64,000 bases of DNA from an uncultured Proteiniphilum sp. (lineage in GTDB: Bacteria; Bacteroidota; Bacteroidia; Bacteroidales; Dysgonomonadaceae). Below, one piece after another: positions 63,764-64,000 of this stretch. The translations under genes and the position numbers were made by a program. The stretch covers positions 52,080-116,079 of the forward strand of contig CAKMJT010000008.1 in NCBI GenBank assembly GCA_927407015.1, read 5' to 3'. Positions within the stretch are counted from its first letter, which is position 1. Each line of letters starts with the position of its first letter. Under the pieces are notes generated by a model that was given only the letters and a program-made list of their open reading frames with translations, was not told the origin of the DNA and did no database searches.

Positions 63764-64000
63764 CCCTGCTTTTACAATCATTCCAATAGACTTTGTCCTG
63801 TCAACCCATTGCCCCGCAGACATAATGAACCTGTTTGTACCTGCTTCTCGTTCAATTACACCGAATTCGGGGTAATTAAAATTGGGGTTATTAATATTTT
63901 CCTATACCGCCAAATATTCCAATGTGTTTTTATTGGTTATCCATTTGCCAATGAGTCCACTCCCTTCGTTAAACCCCGTCGTCATATCAGTCAGGCTGAT
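63764..64000 (-). pseudogene. KilA-N domain protein, broken by a stop codon and by the intron junction
   Basis: On the minus strand, from the right window edge, the frame reads ISLTDMTTGFNEGSGLIGKW and TNKNTLEYLAV, then TAG at about 63904-63906, then ENINNPNFNYPEFGVIEREA, GTNRFIMSAGQWVDRTKSIG and MIVKAG. This is the KilA-N DNA-binding domain as found in Bacteroidota mobile elements, where a tryptophan normally stands at the stop. Identity ends at KAG, just where the GRYGGTYAHKD segment would follow and where the intron fragment begins. The N-terminus lies beyond the window. Confidence 0.8.

Noticed and set aside
1..64000. CRISPR arrays, rRNA genes and complete insertion sequences
   Set aside because: No spaced direct repeats of CRISPR type, no rRNA-like sequence and no intact transposase were seen.

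Overview
This window is a stretch of a Bacteroidota (Bacteroidales) chromosome, most likely from a Dysgonomonadaceae/Porphyromonadaceae-type fermenter. The evidence is the family-typical order of the division cluster (ftsW-murG-murC-ftsQ-ftsA-ftsZ-yqeY, with no separate ddl or ftsL between them), promoters of the TTG...TAnnTTTG type, SusC-like sequence, DUF1573, BF-type group II intron pieces, and an anaerobic pyruvate:ferredoxin oxidoreductase. The genus is an inference; nothing in the window fixes it.

Region by region. (1) 1-7450, plus strand: the end of the dcw division/cell-wall cluster, from lipid II synthesis (murG, murC) to the divisome (ftsW, ftsQ, ftsA, ftsZ), closed by a YqeY-like protein. 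(2) 7460-17808, minus strand: a secreted protein of unknown function, thioredoxin reductase, LolA, FtsK, a small DUF3185-like membrane protein, thiol peroxidase, UvrA and a lytic transglycosylase. (3) 18107-29238, plus strand: a large protein with two receiver-like domains joined to a PEP-synthase-type ATP-grasp domain, a giant alpha-2-macroglobulin-like protein, a DUF1573 protein, a MeaB GTPase and a tRNA-Glu. (4) 29320-35159, mostly minus strand: YebC, PheT, Pgk and an OsmC protein, with a decayed SNF2 helicase remnant between pheT and pgk. (5) 35472-45588: type I asparaginase, then a trehalose/osmotic group (GH15 hydrolase, MscS channel, fused OtsA-OtsB), then pyruvate:ferredoxin oxidoreductase. 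(6) 45736-51420, plus strand: aroQ, pyruvate kinase, O-methyltransferase, rbfA, a LolC/E-like permease and UDP-glucose dehydrogenase. (7) 51541-53722, minus strand: a Gfo/Idh/MocA oxidoreductase and a sugar isomerase/epimerase, probably one operon.

From about 53.8 kb the DNA becomes visibly AT-richer and the content accessory. A six-gene minus-strand operon (54439-60999) codes for a TetR regulator, an MMPL/RND transporter, a LolA-like periplasmic protein, a family 2 glycosyltransferase, a multi-pass membrane protein and an outer-membrane beta-barrel. Together these parts look like a complete inner-membrane-to-outer-membrane export line for a lipid or glycolipid, with a shared 9-bp motif upstream of both the regulator and the transporter. 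After it come a 3' group II intron fragment (domains V and VI), two DNA-cleavage-type genes (an HsdR-N-like nuclease protein and an Mrr endonuclease), a 5' group II intron fragment, and a KilA-N gene broken by a nonsense codon and by the intron junction. This is a degraded mobile/defence zone.

The most unusual candidates are the export operon, the nuclease pair held between intron fragments, the receiver/ATP-grasp fusion protein, and the alpha-2-macroglobulin-like protein that lacks a thioester motif and carries a SusC-like segment. All functions are read from the sequence; no searches were run.
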